NCBI GenBank assembly: GCA_037783545.1
Contig: JBBELK010000297.1
Location: forward strand, 62,001 to 126,000
Direction of reading: 5' to 3'
From: Henricia sp. BOLD:AAB3569
Taxonomy: Eukaryota; Echinodermata; Asteroidea; Spinulosida; Echinasteridae
Length of the DNA stretch: 64,000 nucleotides
Shown here: piece by piece, positions 44,113 through 54,741 of the stretch
Numbering within the stretch: the first letter of the stretch is position 1
Layout of the letters: each line of letters begins with the position of its first letter
Made by a program: the position numbers and the translations under genes
The notes under the pieces: generated by a model
The model's database searches: none
What the model was told of the DNA's origin: nothing
What the model saw: only the letters and a program-made list of their open reading frames with translations

Positions 44113-45864
44113 CTTTTACAGAGAACAATCTGAAATTTCATCAGTTTTCAAACAGTTTTCAGCCAGTTGGGTGCCCAAGGACTGTTTAAAAATGACAAGT
44201 AGAAGTCAAAATACATATGAATCAATCACAAAGCTTCTGCACACAAAAGGGTTTTTCACACCAGACAAGTTTTGGGGTTGATGTGGGGTGGATACGGCAG
44301 AGGTAAAAACGAGAAATTAATTTCACAAAATCAACCCCGCTATATTGCCCGATACTGCAGAATCGGAATATAAAATTAAGTAACGACAAAGACATGCTAA
44401 AGCTTTTTGACTTGCACTCATCAGAGTAAAACGTAAATACTAAAACTATAAGTATAAGGCTAAAGCGGGAATGACGTGTTCAGAATGCTGCGCGCTGATT
44501 AGTCAGCTAACAGCAGCAGGGAGCACGCTACTGCGCAAGCGCAGTTAGACCACATGTAGCGTGTGAACAAATTCTTTCTGCCGACATAACACAGGTTTAC
44601 TGACATAACACAGGTTTACACAGGTTTACTGAAGTGTATGTACGTGGCTTCTGCAAACTTGTGGCACGAAAACTTCACTGTGACCATGGTGACATCGCAC
44701 GGTAGACCTACGACATGTACGACTACGTACGGTGAGGCACTTTTTGCAATCGGGCCAGGGGACGAGTTGGCAAGGGCCGAGTTGGCCTTGGGGCGATTTG
44801 GACATCGTAAGGGACGAGTCAGAGAGGGGGGCGAGTCTGTGAGGGGGCGAGTCAGTCAGTGAGAGGGCAAGTCAGTCAGTGAGGGGGCGAGTCAGTGTAG
44901 TCAGTCAGTGAGGGCCAGGGGCTGAGGGGGCGAGTTGGAAAGGGCAAGTAGGCATGGTCATGATGGTAGGCCTAGGGCCAGGGGGCGAGTTGATCTAACT
45001 AACGTTACAACCGGCTACTACCCTTACACAAACCTTTTCAAATTGATATTAACCAGTGATCTGATTAAACCTGACAAAACACGGTTCGATCTGTCGTGTC
45101 GGTTCCGGTTGTCAAGAACGCCGTCTTCTAACAGACATAGAGAAAAATAGACCACCAGCTCCTATTTAAATAACGTTGCCGCGACTGTAATTAGGGCGGC
45201 ACCCGACTATTTGGCAGATTGGGGGCATTTTTTTTAGCGTGTGCACAAACGTAACGGGGAGCCGAGAAAAAGTTTGGTTTTTTTTATTATTATTATTTAT
45301 TATTATTTATTTAAGTACAAACATACAATTCCAAAACAAATTAGAAATAAAATTCATACTTATTCATTTGCGAAATTTCACCATAATTTTACATGGTTGA
45401 CCTTCCTTCCCATGTATACCTACTTTTGTTAAAGTAGTTTTGAAGCATGAAAAAGGCTGGTAATCTGTTAAAAGAGCTAAACAAGCTGCTTAACAACTGA
45501 TCAAAAACTGCAAGTTGTGTTTAATAATGTGTGCAACGTGCGCGTCATATGCGTCTGGCGCGTCAGCTGCACTCAACGTTTCAAAAATGCAAGTCATGCC
45601 CCCAATCTGATTTTAGTTTTACGACCCCTGTTGTTTGTCTATGGTTCTTTATGTCTGTGCGTAAACATCCGTCATTCGAGGGACATAAAGCGCCACCAAG
45701 AGGCCTATCGGGCGCAATCTTCATTTCGCACGTGAGCGCGCCATTTATGCGATTTGTGCATATGTGACACGTGCGTTTGGCAAGTGTTGATCTAGCTGTA
45801 AGCAGAGACCTATATTTCTCTATACGTCTCTGCTGTAAGCAAGGTGAAAAACACGTTTGGCATA
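44113..45864. promoter_or_regulatory. BBS7/UMPS divergent promoter interval
   Basis: The two start codons are 1753 bp apart and point away from each other, so both promoters must lie here. The centre has a G-rich degenerate tandem repeat (44750-44995) and an (ATT)n run near 45285-45313. CATATGCGTCTGGCGCGTCA and ACGTGAGCGCGCC in 45540-45745 make the UMPS side CG-rich. No other gene was recognised. Confidence 0.5.
44750..44995 (+). repeat. Degenerate G-rich minisatellite
   Basis: GGGGGCGAGTCAGTCAGTGA and variants (GGGGACGAGTTGGCAAGGGC, GGGGGCGAGTTGG) recur about ten times with irregular spacing. Strong G bias on the plus strand. Confidence 0.75.
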
Positions 45865-48800
45865 ATGGAAGAAGGACGTCTTACAACGTTGGTTCTCAAG
45901 CTGTTCGATGTTGAAGCCGTCAAATTTGGCTCTTTTACTTTGAAAAGTGGAATCCAATCGCCAGTGTATTTTGATTTGAGAGTGATGGTTTCATATCCGG
46001 AATTAATGGCAAGTCTGCCAAAGTATTGACCCCTTTCAAACACGTGCAAATACGCCATTTTGGGAGTCAAATAATGCTGAGTCATTGTGGAAGCGATGTG
46101 CGTGTGCGTGCACGCTGTGTGTCTCTATAGTCCTTCCTCCATCGTCCATGGTACGTGTAACGCGGTTTAATTCACCAATCATACAATGCCATGGGAGCCT
46201 TAGCTTAGCATTACGCGTGCTATGGACACACACAACGCGCACGCACATTGCTTCCACAAAGACGCGGCATTATTTGACTCCCAAAATGACGTCATTGGCA
46301 CGAGCTCAATAGGCTTGTATGTAAATTGTATGGATGGATGGATGGATGAATCATGGATGAATGGTAGCTAAGATAATCTCAGCTCTTGCTTTATCATTTT
46401 TCATTGGGATGTGGTCTTTTTAGCAGTAGAGCTGAGAAGCTTTAAGAACATGAACACGCTATCACAAAACAAATGTCATTTTCTCACCGTGACACACTAA
46501 TTCCCCCTAAAACTCACCCAAACCTTGTCAGGCATAACCACTACGCAGGTCCTTGAGGGAAATAACCAGCCACGATGATTATTTTGCCAACAATTCCAGC
46601 GAAACAAACCGGTATGCTCACAGCCTAGCCGTTGTCATGTTGTGTTCAAAAAGTCTATCTGCCTAGTCTGTGTACAAAGGAATACCAATGCGCATTGGTT
46701 ACCAGACGTTTAGATCACGTCTGGTAACCAATGTGCATTGGTATTCCTTTGTACACAGACTAGGCAGATAGACTTTTTGAACACAACATGACAACCAGAC
46801 AACGGCTAGGGCCTAGGCTGTGAGCATACCGGTTTGTTTCGCTGGAATTGTTGGCAAAATAATCATCGTGGCTGGTTATTTCCCTCAAGGACCTGCGTAG
46901 TGGTTATGCCTGACAAGGTTTGGGTGAGTTTTAGGGGGAATTAGTGTGTCACGGTGAGAAAATGACACATTTGTTTTGTGATAGCGTGTTCATGTTCTTA
47001 AAGCTTCTCAGCTCTACTGCTAAAAAGACCACATCCCAATGAAAAATGATAAAGCAAGAGCTGAGATTATCTTAGCTAGATGAATGGATGGATGAAACAT
47101 GCTAAATTCAAGTATCAATTTCTCTGTGCTACACGTTGGTCCATGTTTTTGATTTCCAGAATGAAGTGTCTGAGTTACTGTGGCAAGCCGCAGTGCTGAG
47201 TAAAGCCAGTTTCAGTGTGGTTTGTGGAGTTCCTTATACCGCTTTGCCATTAGCAACGGTAAGTGAAGTTCTTGGTGTTTCAAAATAACGTGAAATATCT
47301 GTCAACCAGAATTTTAAAATTTTAGGTGACTTTAAATTACCTTATCTCTACATATTTTAAACCAATTTACACCAAATCTTCAGATTTTTTTTCATATACA
47401 TTGAACACGGATTTGGGTGAATTTATATATTGGAATCGATAGCTTATTCAATTCTAAGATATACTTCCCACTGACACTTCCGTCGCAAATGTTGCATTTC
47501 TAAGATAAATAAATGATAAAATTACTGCATAAAGTAATGCACAAAATGACGTGCGAGCGGTCTGTGTGTAAGCGCGACAACAGAGGGCGCTGCGCGCGTG
47601 CGTAAATGGTTATCTTGTGCACTAACTGAAGGCAATTTTTGAAGAAGAAGAAAACGTGATTTTTCTACAGAAAAGCAACATTTGCGACAAAAGTGCAAGT
47701 GGGAAGTATATCTTAAAATTACATTCTGTTGATTCCAGGAGGTAATTTCCTTAAAATCTTTGTTCAATATATACGAAAAAAATACCAAATCTTCTGAGAA
47801 GTTGCAATGTTTTTAGTATTTTTCATGAGGGTCATCATTTTTTTTCAGATAATAGATATTAAAATGACTAATCAGTGGCCTAATACAATCTTTGTATACA
47901 CCTTTTGTACAATTTCTGTTGACAAATTTCAAATTAGCACTCGCAGCCTTGTTTCACACGTCTTTTAATTCGTAAATTCTATCACAAAAGAAAGCACAGA
48001 GACCCTTGTTTTCGAACAATTTGAACTTCCTCAATAATCTTGTTCTTTTTTGTGTAGCTAATTGCTGTGAACCACAAGAAGCCGATGGTGATACGACGCA
48101 AAGAGGCCAAGGACTATGGCACTAGGAAGATAATAGAGGGCGCTTTTCAGCCCGGGGACCACTGCCTGATCGTTGAGGATGTTGTAACAAGTGGAGGGAG
48201 TATTCTGGAAACGGCTCAGGTAGCTAACAGTTTGTAGCCGAAGACTAGTAAGTGGAAAAGTTGGGGTAGTCCTGGAATCATGTTTGCCAACGAAACGGTA
48301 ATAGAGTCTAAAGTGCTGAACAGGACGATTGCTGAAGTTTTAAGATCCATTGTACAGATAGGCTAACAAATGTGCCAAATTTCAATGTTAGCAAAAAAAA
48401 ACCTACGGAAATCTCACCATTGTCATACAATCAACTGGCGTCCAAGATTATACATGTACAGTCACGTGCCCAAAAAGTGCCCAGATTTAACTATTCAACG
48501 TATGTAAATTTATGCTCGTGTGAATCGTGTCAGATACCGATACTTCTCAGTTAAAGGCACAGGCTCGTCAGCAATGCTCGCGCCAAATTTGTGCCACGAA
48601 ATACGCAACTCCATGCCATTGCTATGGAGCTTCGAATTTCGTAGCATAAATTTGGCGCACACGCATTGCTGACGAGCCTGTGTCTTTAAGTTCAGTTCAT
48701 TATGTAATTTACAAACAATCATAAGAGGGAACTGTACATTCCAAAATATTTAGTGACCAGGCTAATTTTAGGACTAGGTCAAATATTTAGGGCCTGCATG

Positions 48801-51800
48801 TAGGTCAACTGTTTACACGTGGCATAAATTATAATCAGCTCAAGCATGGATTCATCCCAGCCTATTTCAGATGCTGAAAAATGATTTATATATATTTTTT
48901 TCTTTTCATTTCTTCGTTTTAATAGTCATTGCAAGCTGTTGGTATGAAGGTGACCGATGCCGTGGTTCTTTTGGATCGAGGCCAAGGTGGAAGGAATAAA
49001 CTTGAGCAAGAAGGCATACAACTAGAAAGGTACGAAGCAGTGAGAAAACTAGCTTTTCGCTGCACATATTTTAAAAATTCCTTCCATGAATGCAGTATAA
49101 TCTCAATAAAGCACCCCCAATACATCATTTGCAGTTACGGTACCAAAAATGTTACTCGATGAGTTGACGAGAAAAACCGGACTAAAAGTGTTGATAGCAA
49201 TGGTAACAAACACCAAATGATTTTTTCTCGTGTAAAACAGAGTGTAAGAAATTGCTAACTGAAGGTGTTTGTTTTTTTAAAAATCATTTGCAAACAATTT
49301 TTTTTTTACCATTTAACACAAAAACAGTGTGTGGATTTTTAAGGTTTTCTGTAGTATTACTGTTTTTACAAGGCAGTTTATCAGCATTATTTTGTTGTTA
49401 TGTGATACTCTTATTCCTGTTTTAAAAAGTTTTCCAATCATGTAATCTGTCTTTAAGCCAGCTTTTGTGTAAAGTCAAAGATATTCTGAACCGTACATGA
49501 AAGCAAATTTACAATTTTTGCTAAAGGAACGTGGACCCTACTACATGTATTTATTATTATTAATTTTTTTTTTAGTGTCCTAACCCTGCCCAAAGTTCTG
49601 CAAGTCCTGAAGGATCATGGGAAATTAGAACCAAGCATCGTAGCCGCAGTGAACCAGTTTATTGTGGACAACACATTCACTGACGGTGCAAAGGTCACAT
49701 CCCCCGAGAAACCACCTGATGCCAAAAAGCCTCGTCCGGTAGGGTTTATGCAATTTTGTTTTCTTTTTTCTTTTAAAACCAGGAATTGGAGTTTAAAATG
49801 CGAAATGTTAATTTAATGCAATCAATCACACAAATATCTTTGAAAACTAACCATGCAAGAGTGAAGTATTTTCTGGCTAATTATTTACACTACTCACAAT
49901 AAGTTAGGGATATTGAGGGGTGTACACAGATATTTTATTGAGGGTATGCATTCTGCTTAAATGATTTTGTATATGATTAGACAATTGTATCTGCATGACA
50001 GACACACCTTGTCACAGGAATAGGTGTAAACAGTCATTTGAAAAAAATATATAATTTCCAAAATTGAACCACACCAATATCCCTAACTTGTTGTGAGTAG
50101 TGTACTTGCATCATGGTCAAGCATGATGTGTGTGTCTTGGAGAAAAGCACGTATATAACGTTGTTCTTACCACATCGTGAAAGAACAAATAAATTCCATT
50201 TGATGATCATACATGTATGATATATATACCAGTACAATAATACTGTTACTTCACATCAAACACGTTTTTAAAAATCTTTGTAGTGCATCTATGACAAGCG
50301 AGCTGAGTTATGCGACCACCCTGTTGCTAAGCAACTATTCACCATTATGGCCGCTAAGCACACCAACCTTGCCTTCTCAGCAGACAAAACATCTTGTCAG
50401 GAACTTCTAAAGGTTAGCACTTCAGCACTGATGAGAGTGTTCCCAGATCAATTAGGTTTTTTTTTACCCTACCCGGCGTGACTCGATTAGCACTGTGTAC
50501 TCGGCGCTTCCCCGAGACACTTCACAGCGTGCTCGGGTGGGACTCTAACCCACGACCTCCTGCATACCAGGCAGACGTCTTAACCACTCGACCACCGAGC
50601 TGGCCGATTTTAAGTAGCCGGTTCGAATAATTTAGCAGCTAAATTATTCAAACTAAATGATTCGACTCGGCTACTCAACACCGGTCATCTTGGTGGTCGA
50701 GTGGGTAAGACGTCTGCCTAGTAGGCAGGAGGTCGTGGGTTCGATTCCCGCTCGAGGCACCGATCATATAATGCTAATCAAGACACGCCGGGTAGGGCAA
50801 ATCAAACCCTAGTTGCTATTTATTCTCTCCGACGCAAGCCAAATTAAATTCTCTCGAGAGTGTTTCTACTGAGTACAATTTCAGAAACGTTTTGGTAATC
50901 TATCCAGTCAAATCAGCCTTAAACAGTTATTTTTGGATACATGCAACAACAAATTTGTCAGGAATGATTATTACTTTGTGTTTTCACATGTCCAGCTTGC
51001 AGACAAGGTGGGCCCTCACATATGCCTCCTCAAGACACACGTAGACATCCTAGATGACTTCTCACAAGACTTTGTCTCATCACTGACGGCACTCGCTCAG
51101 AAGCACAACTTCTTAATATTTGAAGACAGGTGAGTAATTTAAGAGATTATCGTAACAACCCTAACGTTGGGGGGGAGGGGGGTTGTGCCATTTTAGACTT
51201 ATTTCAAGTCTGATATTGCGTATCACCAATTATGTATAAGGTATACTTCTCATAAATTTGTGAAGTATGTGTGATCTCAGACTTGAAATAAGTCTAAAAT
51301 TGTACAATCTGCTCCCTCCCCCATACCTGATATCAAGAATGTTTTCCTACGCTGCCCCTGAAATACCCATGGGAAAAAAGGGGAGCCGGGCGTGTTGGGG
51401 TTGGGGGGAGAAGTCGAAAAAACGTGATCTGGACAATCTCCATTTTTGCTGCTGGAGATATCATCTGTAAGTTTTCTGTCTTGTATGTACAAACTCGTAA
51501 ACAATGCCGCGAGATGATTTCATAATAATAAATTTGGCTGATTTAGTAATAAATCTGCTTTGAGTCCATTCTTTCACGGTTCATCTACTTATCTCTCTTT
51601 GTCCTCTCAGGAAGTTTGCAGACATCGGTAACACGGTCAAACACCAGTATGGTTCCGGAATCTACAAGATTGCAGACTGGGCGCACATTACCAATGCACA
51701 TGCAGTGCCTGGGTCCGGAGTCGTACAAGGGCTGAAAGAGGTCGGCTCTTCAAAAGGGCGGGCGTGTCTTCTTATTGGGCAGATGAGCTCTTCGGGGAAT

Positions 51801-54741
51801 TTAGCAAGCGGACAATATACACAAGGTTAGTTTTGGGGTTTTTATTTATTGTAAGTCATTCCACGAAGTTAAAACCAATTTTTCTGTTACATGTACATTC
51901 AAAATAATTTTGATCTTATTTTTTGCCTTCGATAACCCCGTGAATCAATAGTACTCGTGCATTTCAGCTGTTAAATGAGAGAAATTAAAAACCTTCGTTA
52001 CCTGTGACAAAACTGTAAACAGACGTCACTTCAAAGGAATTTTGTGCAAATGCAGATGTGATATTTGGTGGTATTTTCTTTTTACAGATTTTCTTGAACC
52101 ACACAGAAATTCAAGTTGCATGTAAAATCCCCCAAATTCAAATTAAAAGGGATTGTTAGTTTGGGAAATTGAAAACATTGAAGTTTGAATGAAAGAAGTT
52201 AAACTGACGTGGTGTCCTAATTAAATCCATATGATCACCACCACCACCACAAAAAAAAAAATTAGAAAGAGGGAAAAAAATGTCATTACATTATGTGCTC
52301 TGTGTGACTCGTATCCCACGTACGCATATTTTGTATTGCAGAATTTTGTAGAATGATGTAAAATGTATACCGGTGTGAAGATGCATTCAGTTTTATTGTT
52401 ATCAGTTGTGGGGAATTTTATTAGCATGAAGGTGCCATTGCATGCCTCAAATTACAGTAAATTAATATTTGGGGAATTAATTTAAAATGTACAATTGTTT
52501 ATTTCTGTAGCGACTATAAAGATGGCCGATGAGCATTCCGACTTTGTTATTGGCTTCATATGTACCTCGTCACTGTCATCTAACCCAAGGTTCATTCACA
52601 TGACTCCAGGTAAGCTGAAATTTAATTACTGCACGTGTGTGACAAATCTCAAGATTGCTGATGGAATCTCAGGTTAACTGGCCAAAACCCTCACTTTAAA
52701 AATAGATTGTTAAAAAAAAGTGTTGCATATGAACCCCCAAATCTTGGCCTATCGCCGTCCGTTTTTCACTAAGGTATATATGGGTCTGTCCACAGTAATG
52801 GGGTACATTTCTGTAACATTCAAGATCTTAGGTCCGTGTTCACTTCAAATGTCTTAATTTTATCTTTAAATTATCAAGCTAAACTGAGGAAATAACTTTT
52901 TCACCAAGGAGTAAGAAAAATAGTCCTACAACATACATTTCTGAAAACCCCGTGCACAAATTTTCCTATTACGCGTGTAACAAAGACGGAAAAAAATGTC
53001 ACAAAATGGTCTGTCCACGTTACCTACGTAATAGGAAAATTTGTACACAAGCTTTTCAAAAATGTATGTTGTGGCAGAAATTTTTTACCTTTTTGGGCAA
53101 AAGTTATCTCCTGAGAACAAAACAAGGACATTTCTTTAATTCTGAGATAAACTAAAGACATCTGAAAGGAATTATTGACTTACTTTTCAAATGTACCCCA
53201 TTACTGTGGACAGACCCATATACAAGCCTTGCTTTCAGGGTTGACGACAAGACTACACTGAAAAGATTTGTGTAAACGCCACCAGTACGCACATACCGAT
53301 GACGCAAAATTCACTAAAAGTAATCGTTTTGCCTAACTGTATGCGACCGAAACCTCACCATTATCTCCATGTGTGATTGAGGATACGTTCCAAGCAAATG
53401 CATGCAATACTGCAGAACCTAAAGAAGTCAAGATTGCTCATGAACACACTTTTTGAAAAGCAAGACAGTTCAGTTCACTTTATTTCCATACTCGAGATGA
53501 ATGACAAAATTGCCAATACACTATAATAAGGTAGTATGGGGGGAGCTCACAAAAAGCAAAGCTTATCGAGTGTGAGCTTCCTTAGAATAAAATGTTAAGT
53601 TATAAAGTTAACCAAAAATATTAATAATGCTAATAATGATACTTCATCATTGTAATGTCTATTAATCTGATTGGACATCTAGGAGTAAAACTTTCTGAAG
53701 GCAGTGATGCACTTGGCCAGCAGTACTTGACCCCGCAAAAGGTGATTGCTAAAAATGGTAGTGACATCATCATTGTAGGACGAGGCATATATCAGGTAGG
53801 AAATTCAAAATTTCCCTGTGTAGGCTAAGCAAAGCATACCCGTGTTCAGTTACCTGACCCAACCTATATCCCCTTTCAATCACATGTGTACGTTTGTGCA
53901 TGTTTCTTTATCTGTCCAGATACCTATGACCGAAGGGGATTTACCTTAAAGCCCGGCGCAAACGGGAGGCAAAAAACACGAAACATGAAACAAAAATGTT
54001 TAACCCCCGTTTCGCGTTTCACGGAAAAACAGAAATGCCACCAAAACGGATACAGCGCCGCCAGCGGCAACAATAAAGCAGTACAGTCACATGATATTTT
54101 GATACCGTGTGATCCGGAATACAATCGATGATTGGTCATCGCCAAGTTGTCGTTTCTCCAGTATCGAAACAAGTACCGCAAATGGTAGGCCGAAACGCCT
54201 GTTTCGATGAAAACATGTTTCGCGAAACAAGCACTGTTTTGTTTCGCGAAACGGTGTTTTCTGTTTTGGTGTAACGCAGACGAATGTTAGTCACGAGAAA
54301 AACGTTTTTGTTTCTTGTCTCCCGTTTGCGCCGGGCTTAATACTGTGCCTACCTGAAAACTATATTTTGTTTACATCAAAGCTTAAAAAAGTGGCTCACT
54401 CTTGTCGCCTACTTTTTAAATTCAGGCATTCCGAAAACTTAACCAGTGAATGTATATGCACAGTGCTGGAATGCTTGAACATCTGTTAAAAAAATACTGA
54501 CCAATATTTTCAGCTAAAAAAAAATATGAAAGAGAACAAAATCCCACCTACCCACCTTTCTGATGTAATATGAAATATAGGTATATTGTCCTGCCCAAGT
54601 TGCAAAACAAGTAAACATATTTTGGTTTGAAATTTATTAATGGGTAATTTATTGCTTTTTGGTCAGGCACCTGATCCAGTAGCTGCAGCCAAAGCCTATC
54701 AGGAGGCAGGATACTCAGCATACCTAAGTCTTCAGTCTTGA
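45865..54741 (+). CDS. UMPS: Uridine 5'-monophosphate synthase (OPRT plus OMP decarboxylase), complete
   Basis: Bifunctional cytosolic enzyme for the last two steps of de novo pyrimidine synthesis: orotate + PRPP gives OMP, then UMP + CO2. Exons: 45865-46008, 47160-47258, 48058-48219, 48926-49029, 49576-49738, 50284-50412, 50996-51129, 51611-51825, 52511-52609, 53683-53795, 54667-54741. Total 478 residues plus TGA (human 480). The N-terminal OPRT half shows [22 protein letters not shown] and the PRPP loop [12 protein letters not shown] (about 119-129). The C-terminal OMP decarboxylase half shows [12 protein letters not shown] and the catalytic Asp-x-Lys-x(2)-Asp array in [12 protein letters not shown] (Asp311, Lys313, Asp316), then [10 protein letters not shown]. 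The Met was chosen because it directly precedes the conserved domain and lies just after the presumed promoter. Intron 1 has a GC donor (46009-46010) where all others are GT. An AATAAA at 56053-56058 could end a roughly 1.3-kb 3' UTR. Confidence 0.97.
46056..46288. repeat. TIR element in UMPS intron 1
   Basis: CATTTTGGGAGTCAAATAAT faces ATTATTTGACTCCCAAAATG, and GTGGAAGCGATGTGCGTGTG faces ACGCACATTGCTTCCAC. It lies about 48 bp from the unusual GC donor of exon 1. Confidence 0.8.
46365..47078. repeat. 714-bp near-perfect palindrome (foldback element) with 9-bp target duplication
   Basis: Arms 46365-46709 and 46717-47078 with a 7-base spacer. Comparing them by eye I see only a few differences: one substitution near the centre, a small insertion around 46795-46815 and a 2-base indel. 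Ends are TAGCTAAGATAATCTCAG and its inverse. GATGAATGG flanks it at 46356-46364 and 47079-47087. It lies in UMPS intron 1. Confidence 0.92.
47384..47783. repeat. TIR element family G, copy 1
   Basis: ATTTTTTTTCATATACATTG (left) and CAATATATACGAAAAAAAT (right). An inner inverted pair surrounds AAGATATACTTCCCACTG and CAAGTGGGAAGTATATCTT. Nearly the same sequence recurs at 61579-61976. Confidence 0.9.
48551..48689. repeat. Short TTAA-flanked palindromic MITE
   Basis: TTAAAGGCACAGGCTCGTCA faces TGACGAGCCTGTGTCTTTAA; 139 bp in UMPS intron 3. A related half occurs near 38453 (TTAAAGATGCAGGCTCATCA). Confidence 0.85.
49100..49460 (+). repeat. Interspersed repeat family E
   Basis: CTAAAAGTGTTGATAGCAAT, GGTAACAAACACCAAATGAT and TTACAAGGCAGTTTATCAGC, ending CCAATCATGTAATCTGTCTTTAAG (read as two halves), the same end as at BBS7 exon 4. 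Confidence 0.75.
49886..50104. repeat. MITE family D, copy 4 (intact, reverse)
   Basis: 219 bp; TACACTACTCACAATAAGTT left and CTAACTTGTTGTGAGTAGTGTA right. The body is in reverse orientation to copies 1-3. It lies in UMPS intron 5. Confidence 0.9.
50456..50812. repeat. Inverted pair of tRNA-derived SINE heads
   Basis: Left unit (minus strand) and right unit (plus strand) both show GGTGGTCGAGTGGGTAAGAC-type heads, GTCTGCCTGGTATGCAGGAG or GTCTGCCTAGTAGGCAGGAG, and a GGGTTCGATTCCC B box. The outer ends TACCCTACCCGGCGTGACTC and AGACACGCCGGGTAGGGC face each other. Centre: AATTTAGCAGCTAAATT. In UMPS intron 6. Confidence 0.8.
51169..51322. repeat. TIR element in UMPS intron 7
   Basis: TTTTAGACTTATTTCAAGTC (51191) faces GACTTGAAATAAGTCTAAAA (51280), continuing outward through a G-rich end (GGGGGGGAGGGG) and its C-rich partner (CTCCCTCCCCC). 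Confidence 0.75.
52777..53222. repeat. TA-flanked foldback element in UMPS intron 9
   Basis: A 34-bp terminal repeat starts TATATGGGTCTGTCCACAGT and its inverse ends at 53222. A second inner pair is ACATACATTTCTGAAAACCC...AATTTTCCTATTACG and its near-inverse. A decayed relative is visible at 43300-43500 (TTTACTGTGGAAAGACCCA). Confidence 0.85.
53946..54340. repeat. TTAA-flanked TIR element in UMPS intron 10
   Basis: TTAAAGCCCGGCGCAAACGG on the left, CCGTTTGCGCCGGGCTTAA on the right; TTAA at both edges. The interior is rich in CGAAACA/TGTTTCG words (TTTCGCGAAACAAGC, TTTCGCGAAACGG). Confidence 0.85.

Noticed and set aside
46365-47078. Assembly fold-back artefact as the explanation of the large palindromes
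   Set aside because: Not excluded, but three such palindromes each have a 9-bp direct repeat just outside and small internal arm differences, which a read artefact would not create.
47522-47788. 88-residue minus-strand frame, repeated in the copy at 61647-62069
   Set aside because: It spans the inverted repeats of a non-coding TIR element. Its presence in both copies follows from their near-identity, so it is not independent evidence of coding.
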